Positions 46,346 to 55,078 of a stretch of 64,000 bases of DNA are shown one piece after another. The notes under the pieces were generated by a model. It was not told where the DNA came from and made no database searches. It saw only the letters and a list, made by a program, of their open reading frames with translations. This stretch comes from Streptomyces indicus. Its GTDB lineage: Bacteria > Actinomycetota > Actinomycetes > Streptomycetales > Streptomycetaceae. Each line of letters opens with the position of its first letter. The first letter of the stretch is position 1. Where the stretch lies: contig NZ_FNFF01000001.1 of the NCBI RefSeq assembly GCF_900100315.1, forward strand, positions 620,001 through 684,000, given 5' to 3'. The translations under genes were made by a program, and so were the position numbers.

Positions 46346-47089
46346 TCAGACGACCCCGTCCAGCCACGCGAGCACGCCCGCCACGTCGGCGACGGACGGC
46401 ACACCCGGGGGTGCGGCGGGGCGGCGCACGACGACGACGGGGATGCCGAGTTCACGTGCCGCGCCGAGCTTCGCCGCGGTCGCCGCTCCCCCGCTGTCCT
46501 TGGTGACGAGCACGTCGATCCGGTGGGTGCGCAGCAGCTCGCGCTCGCCGTCGGGCGTGAACGGGCCGCGCGCGAGCAGGACTTCGGTGTGCGGGGGCAG
46601 GGGCGGGTCGGGCGGCTCGACGGACCGTACGAGGAAGTGCTGGTCCGTCAGATGGGCGAACGCGCCGAGGCCCAGGCGGCCCGTCGTCAGGAAGACACGG
46701 TGCCCCAACGCGGGCAGCAGCTCCGCCGCTTCGGGCAGGGACCGCGCGTCATGCCATACGTCGCCGGGGCCGGCGCTCCAGCCCGGGCGGCGCAGCGCCA
46801 CCATCGGCACACCGGTGCGCGCGGCGGCCTGCGCCGCGTGGGTGCTCATCGCCGCGGCGAAGGGGTGGGTGGCGTCGACCAGGGCGTCCACGCGCGCGTC
46901 CCGCAGCCAGGCGCCGAGCCCGTCCGCTCCGCCAAAGCCGCCGACGCGCACCTCGCCTTCGAGGCGCGCGGGCGCCGAGACACGGCCCGCGAGCGAGGTC
47001 GTCACGCGCAGGCCGGGACGTGCGGCGAGCGCGGTGGCGAGGGCGCGGGCCTCGGTGGTGCCGCCGAGGATCAGGACGTGAGCGGTCAT
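46346..47089 (-). CDS. cobK: Precorrin-6A reductase
   Basis: A 247-residue NADPH-dependent enzyme that reduces precorrin-6A to precorrin-6B, following CobF. It starts with the Rossmann-like VLILGGTTEARALATALA. VDATHPFAAAMSTHAAQAA is the CobK/CbiJ signature, and VTKDSGGAATAAKL lies near the end. It is convergent with cobF and, unusually, no other cob genes are beside it. ATG 47089 lacks a clear Shine-Dalgarno. I saw no cobalamin riboswitch upstream. Confidence 0.95.
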   Translation of the reverse strand: MTAHVLILGGTTEARALATALAARPGLRVTTSLAGRVSAPARLEGEVRVGGFGGADGLGAWLRDARVDALVDATHPFAAAMSTHAAQAAARTGVPMVALRRPGWSAGPGDVWHDARSLPEAAELLPALGHRVFLTTGRLGLGAFAHLTDQHFLVRSVEPPDPPLPPHTEVLLARGPFTPDGERELLRTHRIDVLVTKDSGGAATAAKLGAARELGIPVVVVRRPAAPPGVPSVADVAGVLAWLDGVV

Positions 47090-47154
47090 GTCGACAAGGA
47101 GTCAATCACGGGGTGAGGGAGGTCGGGCTGTGCGGGCCGCCGAGGACCGGATCG

Positions 47155-47250
47155 CGGCGGGTCGGTCTCGGGGCGGGTCCGTCTCGGGTCGGCTCGGGTC
47201 GGCCGGGTCGACTCGGTCAGGTCGGGTCGGTCGGGTCAGTCCGGCCTCGT
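47155..47250. repeat. Degenerate GGGTC repeats between cobK and livF
   Basis: About 90 nt consist of GGGTC or GGGTCGG units with irregular spacing (for example around 47158, 47180, 47198, 47219 and 47233). On the cobK strand they read GACCCG. The block lies upstream of cobK and downstream of livF. It is probably low-complexity drift rather than a regulatory element. Confidence 0.5.
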
Positions 47251-47304
47251 GCCGGTTCCCGCGCGGCCACCGCCGGTGCGGCGCTCCCCGAACCCCTGCC
47301 CCTG

Positions 47305-48138
47305 TCAGGCCTTCGACGCCGGCGGAGGCTCCGCGGGACGGCCACTCGCATCCGCAGGACGATCGCCCGGCCCCGCGGGACGGCCGCTCGGCTCCGCAGG
47401 CCGCCCGCCCAGATACAGCTCACCGAGCTGCGGGTCGGCGAGCAGCTCGCGGGCCGGGCCCTCGATGTGGACGCGGCCGAGGTCGAGGACGCAGCCGATG
47501 TCCGCGGTCTGGAGGGCGCGGCGGGCGTTCTGCTCCACGAGGAGCACCGCGGTGCCCGCGGCCCGCATCCGCTCGACCTGTGCGAAGACCGTGCCGGTGG
47601 CCTTGGGGTCGAGTCCCATCGACGGTTCGTCGAGCAGCACGACCCGGGGCTCCACCATCAGGGAGCGGGCGAACTCCACCTGTTTCTGCTGCCCGCCGGA
47701 CAGCAGTCCGGCCAGGCTCGTCCAGCGCTCGGCCACGACGGGGAAGATCTCGCGCACGACCTCGGCCCGGCGGGCCACGGCCGCCTTGTCGCGCAGGGTG
47801 TAGCCGCCGAGCAGAACGTTCTCGGCGACCGTCATCTCGCGGAAGACGCTGTGGCCTTGGAGGACATGGGCGACTCCGACCGAGAGCAATTGCTGCGGCC
47901 CGTGACCGGTGACATCCCTGCCGTCGACGAGGACACGTCCGGCGCGCGGGGCGAGCAGACCGCTGGCGACCTTCAGGACGGTGGACTTGCCGGCGCCGTT
48001 GGGTCCCACGAGGCACACGATCGTCGCGGGCGGCACGCGCACGCTCAGTCCGCGCAGGACGAGAGCGGCACGGCCGTATCCCGCCTCGATGCCGTCGAGT
48101 TCGAGCAGATACGGGGAGGCCGCGCGGGGTTCAGACAC
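47305..48138 (-). CDS. livF: Branched-chain amino acid ABC importer, ATPase LivF
   Basis: A 277-residue ATPase of the Liv family. Walker A is CLVGPNGAGKST, signature LAGLLSGGQQKQVEFAR, Walker B VVLLDEPSMGLDP. A Pro/Gly-rich tail follows residue 240, with RPAEPSGRPAGPGDRPA repeats, an unusual extension. It is the last of the five-gene operon and overlaps livG by 8 nt. The operon imports leucine-type amino acids, or amides and urea, by family knowledge. Confidence 0.92.
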   Translation of the reverse strand: MSEPRAASPYLLELDGIEAGYGRAALVLRGLSVRVPPATIVCLVGPNGAGKSTVLKVASGLLAPRAGRVLVDGRDVTGHGPQQLLSVGVAHVLQGHSVFREMTVAENVLLGGYTLRDKAAVARRAEVVREIFPVVAERWTSLAGLLSGGQQKQVEFARSLMVEPRVVLLDEPSMGLDPKATGTVFAQVERMRAAGTAVLLVEQNARRALQTADIGCVLDLGRVHIEGPARELLADPQLGELYLGGRPAEPSGRPAGPGDRPADASGRPAEPPPASKA

Positions 48139-48862
48139 CGAGATACGCCCCCAGCACCTTCTCGTCGGAGCGGATGGCGGAGGGCGGGCCTTCGGCGATC
48201 GGCCAGCCGCGGTCGAACACGACGATGTGGTGACTGAGGCTCATCACCAGATCCATGTTGTGCTCGACGACGAGGAACGTGCGCCCCTCGGCGTTGAGTT
48301 CGCTCACCAGCGCGCAGATCCGGTCGATCAGCGCGGGGTTCACCCCGCCCGCCGGTTCGTCGAGCAGGATCGTCTCCGGTTCGCTCATGAGGACTCCGGC
48401 CAGTTCGAGCAGCTTCTGCTGGCCCCACGACAGGTTCTGCGCCTCGGCGCGCTCCAGGTGGTCGATGCCCATCCGGGTCAGCCAGTGGCGGGCGCGCTCG
48501 GTCTCCGCCCGGCTGTGCGAGCGGCCCGCCTTGGCGCGGAGCGTACGGGGCTGGACCGCGCAGAGCAGGTTGTCGAGCACCGTCATCCGCGGGAAGACCC
48601 GGCACAGTTGGAAGCTGCGGCCGATCCCGGCCCGCGCGATCCGGTGCGGCGGGCGCCCCGTGAGGTCCTGGCCGCGGTACGTGATGCGGCCGGAGTCGGC
48701 GCGGATCATGCCGGTGACGCAGTTGAAGAAGGTGGTCTTGCCCGAACCGTTGGGCCCGATCAGGGCGTTGATCTTCCCATGCGGGAAGGCGACGGACACG
48801 TCGTCGAGGGCGCACACCCCGCCGAAGGACTTGCTGAGCCCGGTGATCTCCAGGCCGCTCAT
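48131..48862 (-). CDS. livG: Branched-chain amino acid ABC importer, ATPase LivG
   Basis: A 243-residue ATPase. Walker A is ALIGPNGSGKTT with the usual FFNCVTGM, signature QNLSWGQQKLLELAGVLM, Walker B TILLDEPAGGVNPALID. The NPALID wording is the LivG hallmark. It overlaps livM at its start by 4 nt and livF at its end by 8 nt, so the ATPases are made together with the permease. Confidence 0.93.
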   Translation of the reverse strand: MSGLEITGLSKSFGGVCALDDVSVAFPHGKINALIGPNGSGKTTFFNCVTGMIRADSGRITYRGQDLTGRPPHRIARAGIGRSFQLCRVFPRMTVLDNLLCAVQPRTLRAKAGRSHSRAETERARHWLTRMGIDHLERAEAQNLSWGQQKLLELAGVLMSEPETILLDEPAGGVNPALIDRICALVSELNAEGRTFLVVEHNMDLVMSLSHHIVVFDRGWPIAEGPPSAIRSDEKVLGAYLGV

Positions 48863-50019
48863 GAGCTGACCTCCTTCCGTGTACGGGAGTCGGGAGGTGC
48901 TGCGGAGCCTGCGGCGCGCTGTCCGTGCAGCAGCTCCGCGGCCGTGACCTCACGGATCGAGGACTGCCCGCCGCCGAGGAACCGCGCGGCGAGACCCCGC
49001 ACGGCCGGGATCACGCCGTCCGGCATGAACAGCACGACCACGGCGAGCAGCAGGCCCGCCGTGACCAGGTGCAGCGGGGTGTCGCCGTATTCGAGCTTGG
49101 AGTACTCCAGGGCGTAGCCGACGACGAGCGCACCGAGCAGCGGCCCGTACAGATGGCGCACGCCGCCGAGGAGCGCCATCAGGACCATGTACGCACCCGA
49201 CAGGATCGAGAACTGGAAGACCGGATCGAGATCGCCGAACCACAGGGCGTACAGGCCGCCGGCGAGCGCGGTGAACACCGCCGACACGACGAACACGACG
49301 AGCTTGTACGCGAAGGTGGGCGTGCCGAGCGCCTGCGCCTTGTCCTCGTCCTCGCGGATCGACTTGAGGCCGAGGCCGAAGCGGGAGCGGTCGATCAGCC
49401 ACCAGGTGACGAGGGCGAGCGCGAGCAGCGCGGCGAACAGGAAGTAGAAGACGCGGTGGTGCTCCGTGCGCAGCATGCCCGGGAACGGCCGCGGCACGAC
49501 CATCCCGCGCGAGCCGCCGGTGAAGGAGGCCCAGCTCTGGAAGACGAGCAGCAGAACGAGCACGAGCGCGATGGAGACGATCACGAACGAGGCGCCGCGC
49601 ACGCGCAGGGCCGCATAGCCGACCGGTACGGCGATCAGTCCGACGAGGGCGGCGGCCGCGAACAGGGCCGGGAAGCTGGGCAGTTCGGCCTTCACCACGA
49701 GCAGTGCCGTGCCGTAGGCGCCGAGGCCGGCGAACGCGCCGTGGCCCAGGGAGATATAGCCGGTGAAGCCGCCGACGAAGTTCCAGGCGGTGGCGAGCAC
49801 GGCGTAGTTGAGGAGGGTGATGGCGACCGTGACCTCGTAGCGGCTCGGCGCCACGTCGGGGAAGGTGAAGAGCGCGGTGAGAGCCACGGCGTACAGCAGG
49901 AGTTTCATGCCGAGCGCGACGCGGTGCCTGGCGATCGGGGCGGCGAGCGGGCCGGTGCGTCCGCCGCCGCCCGTACGGGATCCGGAGGTCGTCGTCCGGG
50001 GCTCAGAATCGCTGCGCAA
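48859..50019 (-). CDS. livM: Branched-chain amino acid ABC importer, permease LivM
   Basis: A 386-residue permease with about ten helices; YISLGHGAFAGLGAYGTALL and GGLYALWFGDLDPVFQFSIL are typical LivM sequences. A hydrophilic N-terminus of about 30 residues precedes the first helix. The start is TTG 50019: GGAGG stands 5 nt upstream and the gene overlaps livH by 17 nt. The ATG 114 nt later would lose the first part of the protein. Confidence 0.92.
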   Translation of the reverse strand: MRSDSEPRTTTSGSRTGGGGRTGPLAAPIARHRVALGMKLLLYAVALTALFTFPDVAPSRYEVTVAITLLNYAVLATAWNFVGGFTGYISLGHGAFAGLGAYGTALLVVKAELPSFPALFAAAALVGLIAVPVGYAALRVRGASFVIVSIALVLVLLLVFQSWASFTGGSRGMVVPRPFPGMLRTEHHRVFYFLFAALLALALVTWWLIDRSRFGLGLKSIREDEDKAQALGTPTFAYKLVVFVVSAVFTALAGGLYALWFGDLDPVFQFSILSGAYMVLMALLGGVRHLYGPLLGALVVGYALEYSKLEYGDTPLHLVTAGLLLAVVVLFMPDGVIPAVRGLAARFLGGGQSSIREVTAAELLHGQRAAGSAAPPDSRTRKEVSS

Positions 50020-50890
50020 GACGGCCTCCGAAGAATCCCTGCGGCCGGAACGCGAGCGTGCCGAACAGCGCGAGATAGAAGATGGTCTGCGCCCAGGTGG
50101 CGGCCAGTTCGATCTGCAACAGGCTCTGCATCATGCCGAGGGTCATCGCGGCGATGGCCGCGCCGGGGACACTGCCGAGGCCGCCGACCACGATGATCGC
50201 CATCAGCGGTCCGATCCAGTGCCAGTGCAGGGACGGATAGATCGTCGAGTCGAGGGAGAGCGCCGTGCCGCCGACGGCGGCGGTGGCGAGTCCGAGCCCG
50301 AAGCCGTAGCCGGCCACGCGGTCGGTGTCGATGCCGAGCAGCCGGGCGGCCTCGCGGTGCTGGATCGTGGCGCGCAGCGCCTGGCCGAACCTGCTGTGTT
50401 TGAGCAGCAGATACAGACCGAGCAGGGAGAGGGCGGCGAGCGCGAAGCCGATGAGTTTCACGACGGCGATACGGGCCCCGAACAGCTCCAGGCTCGTGGA
50501 GCTGTAGCCGAGTCTGATCCTGCGCTGCGTACCGGAGAAGGCGTAGCCGAGCAGCCCCTCGATGACCAGCGCGATCGCGAAGGTGAGCAGCACCGACATC
50601 ATGGTGAGCGTCACCGGGCTGAGCCGGGACAGGAGCAGCCGCTGGAGGGCCACACCCGCCAGGAAGAACAGCGGCACGGTCACCACGAGCGTCAGGAGCG
50701 GGTCCACTCCCGTCTCGCGGTGCGCCCACCACGCGAGATACGCGGCGAGGATCAGGAACGCCGAGTGGGCGATCATCACCACGCGCATGATGCCGAAGTA
50801 CAGCGTCAGACCGGCCGCGAGCAGGGCGTACAGCCCGCCGAGCAGCAGTCCGAGCAGCACGCTCTGGAAGACCAGTCCGGCCGAGGGCAC
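50003..50890 (-). CDS. livH: Branched-chain amino acid ABC importer, permease LivH
   Basis: A 295-residue permease with eight helices. GLYALLAAGLTLYFGIMRVV is the LivH hallmark, and ATIQHREAARLLGID and GGLGSVPGAAIAAMTLGMM mark the cytoplasmic coupling region. It starts at GTG 50890, 7 nt after the stop codon of the binding-protein gene, and has only a weak Shine-Dalgarno. Confidence 0.92.
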   Translation of the reverse strand: MPSAGLVFQSVLLGLLLGGLYALLAAGLTLYFGIMRVVMIAHSAFLILAAYLAWWAHRETGVDPLLTLVVTVPLFFLAGVALQRLLLSRLSPVTLTMMSVLLTFAIALVIEGLLGYAFSGTQRRIRLGYSSTSLELFGARIAVVKLIGFALAALSLLGLYLLLKHSRFGQALRATIQHREAARLLGIDTDRVAGYGFGLGLATAAVGGTALSLDSTIYPSLHWHWIGPLMAIIVVGGLGSVPGAAIAAMTLGMMQSLLQIELAATWAQTIFYLALFGTLAFRPQGFFGGRLAQRF

Positions 50891-50897
50891 CGGCCCG

Positions 50898-52124
50898 TCA
50901 CCACTTCGGCTTGGGGAAGACGAAGTCGGCTTCCTTCTGTTCCTCGGGCAGCACGATCTGGATCTCGCCGTCCACCCACTGCTGGATCATGTGGGCGCTC
51001 TGCGGGCGACCCTTGTCGTCCCACTTGAGCGGCCCGACCACGGTCTCGACCTCGTTCCCGCGCAGGAACTCGATCAGCTTGGCTTGGCATTCCTCGTCCT
51101 GCGAGGCGCACTTGGCGGCCTCGACGGCGGCGGCCACCACCTGGCCGGTGGTGTACGCGTTGGCCTCGTCCTCCTCGGGCGCCTTGCCGAACTGCTCCGT
51201 GTACTTCTCGACGAACTCCTTGTTGCTCGGGTAGTCCGCCTTCTGCGTGTAGCCGGTGGGGGCGAGGACGCCTTCGGTCTTGTTGCCGATCGCCTCGGCG
51301 AACTCGGGCGAGGTGGGGGCGGTGGAGAACGCGGCGATCTTCGGCTGGTAGTTGAGCTGCTGGAGCGCGACGATCAGGTTCACGCCGTCCTGGTACTGCG
51401 AGCCGCCCACCACCATGTCGGCCTTCGAGTCGGCGATCTTCGCGGCGATCGGGCCGAAGTCGGTGGTGTTGGGCGGATACACCTCGTCCACCGCGGTCTT
51501 GATGCCGGCGGCCTCGAGCTTGTCCTTGAGCCCGTACGCGGTCCCCTGGGCGAACGGGTCGTCCATCGCGGAGTACGCCACGCTCTTCGGCCGCTGGTCT
51601 GCGGGGAGCGCGAGGATGTACTCGGCCAGGTGGTTGTAGTGGTCGTTCGCCACCGCCGGAGCCGCGTAGAAGAGGTTCTTGAAGCCCTGCTCGAAGACCT
51701 CGGGCGCGGCGCCCGCGGGTTCGACGAAGAGCATCCCGTACTCCTCGGCCACGCGCGCCGAGGGCACCACGAGCCGGGTCGAGAACGGGCCGAAGACCAG
51801 GTCGACCTCGTCCTTGCCGATGAGCTGCTCGTAGTCGGAGACGACCCGGTCCGCGTTGGACTGGTCGTCGAGGATCTTCAACTCGACCTTGCGGCCGAGG
51901 AGTCCGCCCTTGTCGTTGACGATCTTCGCCCAGGCCTTGTAACCGCGCTCCACGCCCTTGCCGGGCTCGGCGAAGTCGCCGGTCAGCGGGAGTGAGACGC
52001 CGATGGTGATGGTGTCGTCCCCGGAGCCCTCGGAGCCCGCTCCGCCGCCGCAGCCGCCGAGGGCGAACGTCGCGGCCAGGGCGCTCACCGTGGCCACCAG
52101 CTGCCCTCGTCTGGTTGTGCTCAT
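50898..52124 (-). CDS. livK: Branched-chain amino acid ABC importer, binding lipoprotein
   Basis: A 408-residue lipoprotein of the Leu/Ile/Val-binding family. The lipobox is ALGGCGG, then TITIGVSLPLTGDFAEPGKG opens the mature domain. VDLVFGPFSTRLVVPSARVA and PLKWDDKGRPQ are further family signatures. It leads the operon livK-H-M-G-F. A longer frame starts at 52145, but ATG 52124 (MSTTRRG) fits the signal peptide better. The precise ligand cannot be told from sequence. Confidence 0.9.
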   Translation of the reverse strand: MSTTRRGQLVATVSALAATFALGGCGGGAGSEGSGDDTITIGVSLPLTGDFAEPGKGVERGYKAWAKIVNDKGGLLGRKVELKILDDQSNADRVVSDYEQLIGKDEVDLVFGPFSTRLVVPSARVAEEYGMLFVEPAGAAPEVFEQGFKNLFYAAPAVANDHYNHLAEYILALPADQRPKSVAYSAMDDPFAQGTAYGLKDKLEAAGIKTAVDEVYPPNTTDFGPIAAKIADSKADMVVGGSQYQDGVNLIVALQQLNYQPKIAAFSTAPTSPEFAEAIGNKTEGVLAPTGYTQKADYPSNKEFVEKYTEQFGKAPEEDEANAYTTGQVVAAAVEAAKCASQDEECQAKLIEFLRGNEVETVVGPLKWDDKGRPQSAHMIQQWVDGEIQIVLPEEQKEADFVFPKPKW

Positions 52125-52151
52125 TGCTGGACACCCCCTGTCCACTCACGA

Positions 52152-52175
52152 GCAAGCGCTTTCGGGAGCGCTTGC
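52152..52175. promoter_or_regulatory. LacI-type operator between liv operon and its regulator
   Basis: GCAAGCGCT (52152-52160) and AGCGCTTGC (52167-52175) are exact inverse complements around TTCGGG. The AAGCGCT core is typical of LacI/GalR-family operators. It lies 28 nt upstream of the binding-protein start and 84 nt upstream of the lacI-type gene, in the divergent promoter region. Confidence 0.7.
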
Positions 52176-52258
52176 GTACTATGTAAGCCACGTCACAGGA
52201 ACTGCACAACGGCCGCGCAACTACCAGTTCACAAGCCCCAGTTCAGAGGCGGTGACGG

Positions 52259-53290
52259 ATGACCCGACCACGCTCCCCGCTGCGCCTTGCGGATGTCGCT
52301 CAGCGCGCGGGGGTCTCTTTGGCAACCGCTTCCCGGGCGCTCGCGGGGCGTGACGGGGTCCGCGAGGAGGTGGCGGAGCGCGTCCGGCAGATCTCACGCG
52401 AACTCGGCTACGTGGCCAATCCGCACGCGCGCACGCTGGCCGGCGGCGCCACGTCCACCGTCGGGCTGATCGTCCATGAGATCGACGACCCGTACTTCTC
52501 CGAGATCGCCAGCGGTGTGATCAGGGCGGCGGGCGAGCGGGGACTGATCGTGCAGATCAGCACGTCCGCCCGCGACCCGCGCAGCGAGCTGCGCCAGGTG
52601 CGGCATCTGATCGCGCAGCGGGTGGGGATCATCATCATCGCCGGCTCCGGCTATGTGGACCCGAGCCTGGAGGCGGAGGCCAAACAGGAGCTCGCCGCCT
52701 TCCAGAGCGCGGGCGGGCGGCTCACCGTCATCGGCCGGCACGCGCTGAGCGCGGACTCGGTGCGCCCGGCCAACAAGGAGGGCGGCGAGGCGATCGCGGA
52801 GCATCTCGTCGCGCTCGGGCACCGGCGGATCGCGGTCGCCGCCGGGGACGCGCGCCTGTCCACGGTGGTGGACCGGCTCGCAGGCTTGAGCGTGGCGCTG
52901 CGCCGGGCCGGTCTGTCGATGGCGGACGTGCCCGTGATGCACGCCGAGTTCACCCGCGACGGCGGCCACGACGCGGCCGAGCGCATCCTGCGCGAACATC
53001 CGGAGACGACGGCGATCGTCGCGCTCAACGACGCCATGGCGCTCGGGGTGCTCTCGGCCCTGCGCACCGAGGGCGTGCCGGTGCCGCAGCGGATGTCGGT
53101 GGTCGGCTTCAACGATGTCGCGTACGCGGCGGACCTGGCCCCCGGCCTCACCACGGTCCGGCTGCCGTTGGCGCGCATGGGCCAGGAGGTGCTGACCCTC
53201 GCGCTGCGCCCGCCGGCGGGACGGCCGCGGCGCAAGGCGACCTCGTGGGAGCTGGTGGTGCGTGCATCGACGGCGGCTCCGCACAGGTGA
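52259..53290 (+). CDS. LacI-family transcription regulator
   Basis: A 343-residue regulator. The HTH and hinge are residues 8-62: LRLADVAQRAGVSLATASRA, then ELGYVANPHARTLAGG. The periplasmic-binding-protein-like core follows, with TVGLIVHEIDDPYFSEIASG and ETTAIVALNDAMALGVLSAL. It is divergent from the liv operon with a palindrome between them and probably represses it; LacI proteins usually sense sugars, so amino-acid-importer control is unusual. GTGACGG precedes ATG 52259 and is only a weak RBS. Confidence 0.92.
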   Translation: MTRPRSPLRLADVAQRAGVSLATASRALAGRDGVREEVAERVRQISRELGYVANPHARTLAGGATSTVGLIVHEIDDPYFSEIASGVIRAAGERGLIVQISTSARDPRSELRQVRHLIAQRVGIIIIAGSGYVDPSLEAEAKQELAAFQSAGGRLTVIGRHALSADSVRPANKEGGEAIAEHLVALGHRRIAVAAGDARLSTVVDRLAGLSVALRRAGLSMADVPVMHAEFTRDGGHDAAERILREHPETTAIVALNDAMALGVLSALRTEGVPVPQRMSVVGFNDVAYAADLAPGLTTVRLPLARMGQEVLTLALRPPAGRPRRKATSWELVVRASTAAPHR

Positions 53291-53425
53291 GGGCCCGTGT
53301 GGTCACCCTCCGCATCCGGTGCGCCACAGGGGGCGTGCCGGAAAACGGGTTCACGAGCACCGGCCGGAGTGCGGTATTGTTTCCGTGCGCGTTCGGCCAG
53401 GGGAAACCCCAGGTCACACGAGCAC

Positions 53426-53499
<74 letters not shown>

Positions 53500-53527
53500 C
53501 AGTGATGTCGGTGAAGTACCGCAGTTC

Positions 53528-53561
53528 AGAGGCCATCGGAAGCGATGGCCTCTTTGCTTTG
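53528..53561 (+). terminator. Terminator of tRNA-Pro (second copy)
   Basis: AGAGGCCATCG (53528-53538) pairs with CGATGGCCTCT (53543-53553) around GAAG, followed by TTGCTTTG. This is an 11-bp intrinsic terminator with a T-rich tail, about 30 nt beyond the tRNA. It differs in sequence from the first copy's terminator. Confidence 0.8.
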
Positions 53562-53648
53562 TCCGGGCTCGTTCCGGGCTCTTTCCGGGCCGGACCCGGC
53601 TGGTCCGGACACCGGCCGGTTCCGTTCTCGCGCAGGGAGAGTGCGTAC

Positions 53649-54464
53649 GTGAATCCCAGCGACTGGCTGCGTCTGGTGGACGAGGCCTTCGTGGTGACCG
53701 GCGCCGGCACCCCGGCCTGGCCGGACCCCCACCCCGACGGCGAGGTCCCCGACGAGGCGTATTCGCGCTGCGAGGATCCCGGCAAGTACCGGATCCTGGC
53801 CGCTCGTGCGGAAGCGTGGACCCGCGTCCTGACCGGCCGCTCGCTGGCCGTGGCTGAGTCGCTTCCGGCTGCGGCGGGAGCGCTTTCGGAGGCGGTCGAG
53901 CCGCCTCCCGTGGGGGCAGGCGCGCATTCCGAGGAAGCCGAGCCGCCTCCCGCCGCAGTCGAGCTCCCTCCCGCCGCGGCAGGCGCGCCGTCCGCCGCGG
54001 CCGCCGGGGCCCGTCCCGCTGCCGGGCGGCCGGGCGCGGCGGAGGTCTGGCTGCGGGAGCCGGAGGTGGCCGTCGACAGCGCGGTGCGGCTGCGGCCGGT
54101 CCGGTCGGACGCCGTACCCCTGGTCTTCGGCTTCTCGGCCATGGACGGCGTGCCGGGGACGGTGCTCACGCTCGGCGCCGGTGAGCCCGCCGTCGAGCTG
54201 GCACGGCTGCCGGACTGCGGCTGCGACGCCTGCGACGACGGGTCCGAGGGCATTCTGGAGAGCCTCGACGAAGTGGTGCTCGCCGTGCTCACGGGCACAT
54301 TCGTGGCCCTCGACGCCGGGCGCGGGCGCACCGTCACCGCCCTCGGCGACAGCTGGTCGGCGCACGACTGGACCGGCACGGGGCAGTCCGTGGACGAGGC
54401 GATCGCCGCGGCGCGGCAGGGCCGGTCCCCGCATCACGTCGTGCAGGGGGCAGCCTGGGAGTGA
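53649..54464 (+). CDS. Unknown protein, DUF6226-like
   Basis: A 271-residue soluble protein. The N-terminal part has WLRLVDEAFVVTGAGTPAWP and the C-terminal part LPDCGCDACDDGSEGILESL and LGDSWSAHDWTG. Between residues 70 and 135 is an Ala/Pro/Glu repeat insertion (EPPPVGAGAHSEEAEPPP). I recall the ends as a Streptomyces family of unknown function, DUF6226, with moderate certainty. GTG 53649 has GGGAGAG about 8 nt upstream. No functional clue comes from neighbours. Confidence 0.7.
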   Translation: MNPSDWLRLVDEAFVVTGAGTPAWPDPHPDGEVPDEAYSRCEDPGKYRILAARAEAWTRVLTGRSLAVAESLPAAAGALSEAVEPPPVGAGAHSEEAEPPPAAVELPPAAAGAPSAAAAGARPAAGRPGAAEVWLREPEVAVDSAVRLRPVRSDAVPLVFGFSAMDGVPGTVLTLGAGEPAVELARLPDCGCDACDDGSEGILESLDEVVLAVLTGTFVALDAGRGRTVTALGDSWSAHDWTGTGQSVDEAIAAARQGRSPHHVVQGAAWE

Positions 54465-54496
54465 CGCGGATCCCGGCCGCCGCGGCGAGTCCCTCT

Positions 54497-54868
54497 CTAC
54501 TCCCCCACGACCGTCAGCTCCGGGTGCTGCTCCAGGAGCCGGGGCGGCGCCGCCTGCCGCCACGAATCCGTGAGGATCGCGCGCAGCTCGTCCAGGTCGT
54601 CGAGCGCCGCGAGCCGGACGCGGACCCAGGCGAAGGCCGCCTCATGGTCGGCGATCCAGAACTTCTCCGGCTCGGCCAGGACCAGCTCGTCGCGCTCCTC
54701 CTTGGGGCAGCGCACCGCGAGCGAGGTCTCCTCCTCCGGCATCGTGGCGAACATCTTGCCCGCGACCCGGAACGTCGGCATCGACCAGGCGATCTTCTCG
54801 GTGGTCTCCGGCAGCCCGAGCGCGATGGCACGGGCGTCGTCCGAGGTGGGGGCGGCGGCAGCGGTCAT
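54497..54868 (-). CDS. MmcQ/YjbR-family protein
   Basis: A 123-residue protein with the CyaY-like fold of the family: PETTEKIAWSMPTFRVAGKM and WVRVRLAALDDLDELRAILT, then the terminal SWRQAAP. Some members may bind DNA; the role is unknown. ATG 54868 has a -10-like TACCTT 7 nt upstream and no Shine-Dalgarno, so it is probably leaderless. It is convergent with the DUF6226-like gene. Confidence 0.87.
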   Translation of the reverse strand: MTAAAAPTSDDARAIALGLPETTEKIAWSMPTFRVAGKMFATMPEEETSLAVRCPKEERDELVLAEPEKFWIADHEAAFAWVRVRLAALDDLDELRAILTDSWRQAAPPRLLEQHPELTVVGE

Positions 54869-55078
54869 GGCTCAGAAGGTACGACACCCCACTGACATCC
54901 GCGCTGCCCACCGCCGAACACGCCCGGCTTCACGGGGCCGCGGGCTCGCCCCCACGGTCGCGGGCCCACCCTCCAGGGTCACGGGCCCACCCCTACGACC
55001 GCGTCCGCTGCCGTAACCGAACACACCCCCGTCTCACACCCACCCGACACACCCGTCCCGCACCCGACACGTCCCGCC

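Noticed and set aside
47090..47304. Cobalamin riboswitch before cobK
   Set aside because: The stretch is GGGTC low-complexity sequence; no B12 box or the expected junction was visible.
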